A stretch of DNA of 6,664 bases from contig JANQTT010000007.1 of the NCBI GenBank assembly GCA_030731565.1, forward strand, positions 1,633-8,296, written 5' to 3'. This DNA comes from Rickettsiaceae bacterium (GTDB lineage Bacteria > Pseudomonadota > Alphaproteobacteria > Rickettsiales > Rickettsiaceae). The notes beneath the pieces are model-generated. The model was not told the origin of the DNA and searched no databases. It worked only from the letters and a program-made list of their open reading frames with translations. The translations under genes were made by a program, and so were the position numbers. Below, one piece after another: positions 6,363-6,664 of this stretch; the stretch's first letter is position 1, and each line of letters opens with the position of its first letter.

Positions 6363-6373
6363 GTCATTGACTT
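6361..6373 (+). repeat. 13-base palindrome after rpsQ
   Basis: AAGTCA and TGACTT flank a single T, giving a near-perfect inverted repeat that begins on the last two bases of the rpsQ stop codon. It is followed by a T-rich run (6372-6380). As RNA it could form only a short hairpin of about four pairs, with a second short stem possible between 6354-6358 and 6376-6380. It may be a weak terminator or a protein-binding site; it overlaps the proposed -35 element. Chance is also possible. Confidence 0.3.
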
Positions 6374-6394
6374 TTTCTTTAATTTCTATATGTT
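6367..6394 (+). promoter_or_regulatory. putative spc-operon promoter ahead of rplN
   Basis: TTGACT at 6367-6372 matches the -35 consensus in five of six positions. TATGTT at 6389-6394, after a 16-base spacer, matches the -10 in four of six; TGTTAT at 6391-6396, with an 18-base spacer, is an equal alternative. The predicted start near 6401-6403 would leave a leader of about 34 bases before rplN. The position between rpsQ and rplN is where E. coli has its spc promoter, which raises the likelihood. A second -10-like TATATT at 6415-6420 has no good partner. Confidence 0.4.
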
Positions 6395-6435
6395 ATCCTT
6401 TGTTTAATATTGTATATATTTGGAAGATTTAAATT

Positions 6436-6664
6436 ATGATTCAGATGCAGACCGTCCTTAAGGTAGCAGATAATTCAGGTGCTAAAAAAGTGATGTGTGT
6501 AAAAGTGCTTGGTGGCTCTGGTCGCATGATTTCAGGTTGTGGTGACGTGATAGTGGTTTCAATAAAAACTGCTATACCTGGTGGCAAAGTTAAGAAGGGT
6601 GAAGTCCATAGAGCTCTTATTGTTCGCACCAAAAAAGGCGTTAAAAGACCTGATGGAAGTACAA
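6436..6664 (+). CDS. rplN: 50S ribosomal protein L14, 3' end cut off by the window
   Basis: L14 binds 23S rRNA at the subunit interface and contacts 16S rRNA in an intersubunit bridge. The window holds the first 76 of about 122 expected codons, in an open frame to the edge. The N-terminus [19 protein letters not shown] (1-19) is the family hallmark, followed by VKVLGGSGR (22-30), the core [23 protein letters not shown] (34-56) and [17 protein letters not shown] (59-75). GGA at 6422-6424 is a modest ribosome binding site eleven bases upstream. The gene follows rpsQ after a 73-base gap with its own promoter-like sequence, as expected for the first gene of the spc operon. Confidence 0.97.
   Translation, partial: MIQMQTVLKVADNSGAKKVMCVKVLGGSGRMISGCGDVIVVSIKTAIPGGKVKKGEVHRALIVRTKKGVKRPDGST

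Noticed and set aside
6441..6632. 63-codon open frame on the - strand opposite rplN
   Set aside because: Antisense to the clear L14 coding region; no supporting signal.
1..6664. CRISPR arrays, insertion sequences, toxin-antitoxin, phage or other accessory systems
   Set aside because: Nearly every base is accounted for by conserved ribosomal and elongation-factor genes. The only spacers over 40 bases are 65-148, 1328-1436 and 6363-6435, and none shows repeats of the required type.

Overview
The window is a highly conserved translation-machinery cluster from an AT-rich bacterium. All genes lie on the + strand and are tightly packed. Order: 3' part of a tRNA-Gly(UCC) gene, tuf (EF-Tu), the complete 11-gene S10 operon (rpsJ, rplC, rplD, rplW, rplB, rpsS, rplV, rpsC, rplP, rpmC, rpsQ), then the first 76 codons of rplN, which opens the spc operon. 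Every open reading frame on the - strand is a shadow of these genes.

Organism: protein features point to Alphaproteobacteria. EF-Tu has the [11 protein letters not shown] start and an NKVD G4 motif, L3 has HRSHGSTGQ, and S10 has the [10 protein letters not shown] and [11 protein letters not shown] segments. The low-GC sequence, the A/T homopolymer runs and above all the tRNA-Gly / tuf / rpsJ order suggest Rickettsiales or a similar intracellular lineage. Most Proteobacteria have rpsL-rpsG-fusA-tuf ahead of rpsJ, whereas Rickettsia prowazekii is known (recalled, not looked up) for a single tuf placed between tRNA genes and rpsJ. The genus cannot be fixed from this window.

Layout: 1-64 tRNA-Gly (5' end cut off by the window); 65-148 short spacer with a good Shine-Dalgarno site; 149-1327 tuf; 1328-1436 a 109-base spacer with a strong perfect hairpin; 1437-6362 the S10 operon, with gene junctions ranging from an 8-base overlap to 34 bases apart; 6363-6435 a 73-base AT-rich spacer with a promoter-like sequence, where E. 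coli has its spc promoter; 6436 to the end rplN, cut off by the window. No stretch over 300 bases lacks a gene.

The genes act together: EF-Tu delivers aminoacyl-tRNA to the ribosome, and the eleven S10-operon proteins plus L14 are structural parts of both subunits, including exit-tunnel proteins (L4, L22, L23), peptidyl-transferase neighbours (L2, L3, L16) and decoding/mRNA-entry proteins (S3, S17, S19). I found no novel defence, mobile or metabolic system. The points worth a second look are the gene-order junction at tuf, the tuf-rpsJ hairpin and the conserved S10/spc boundary.
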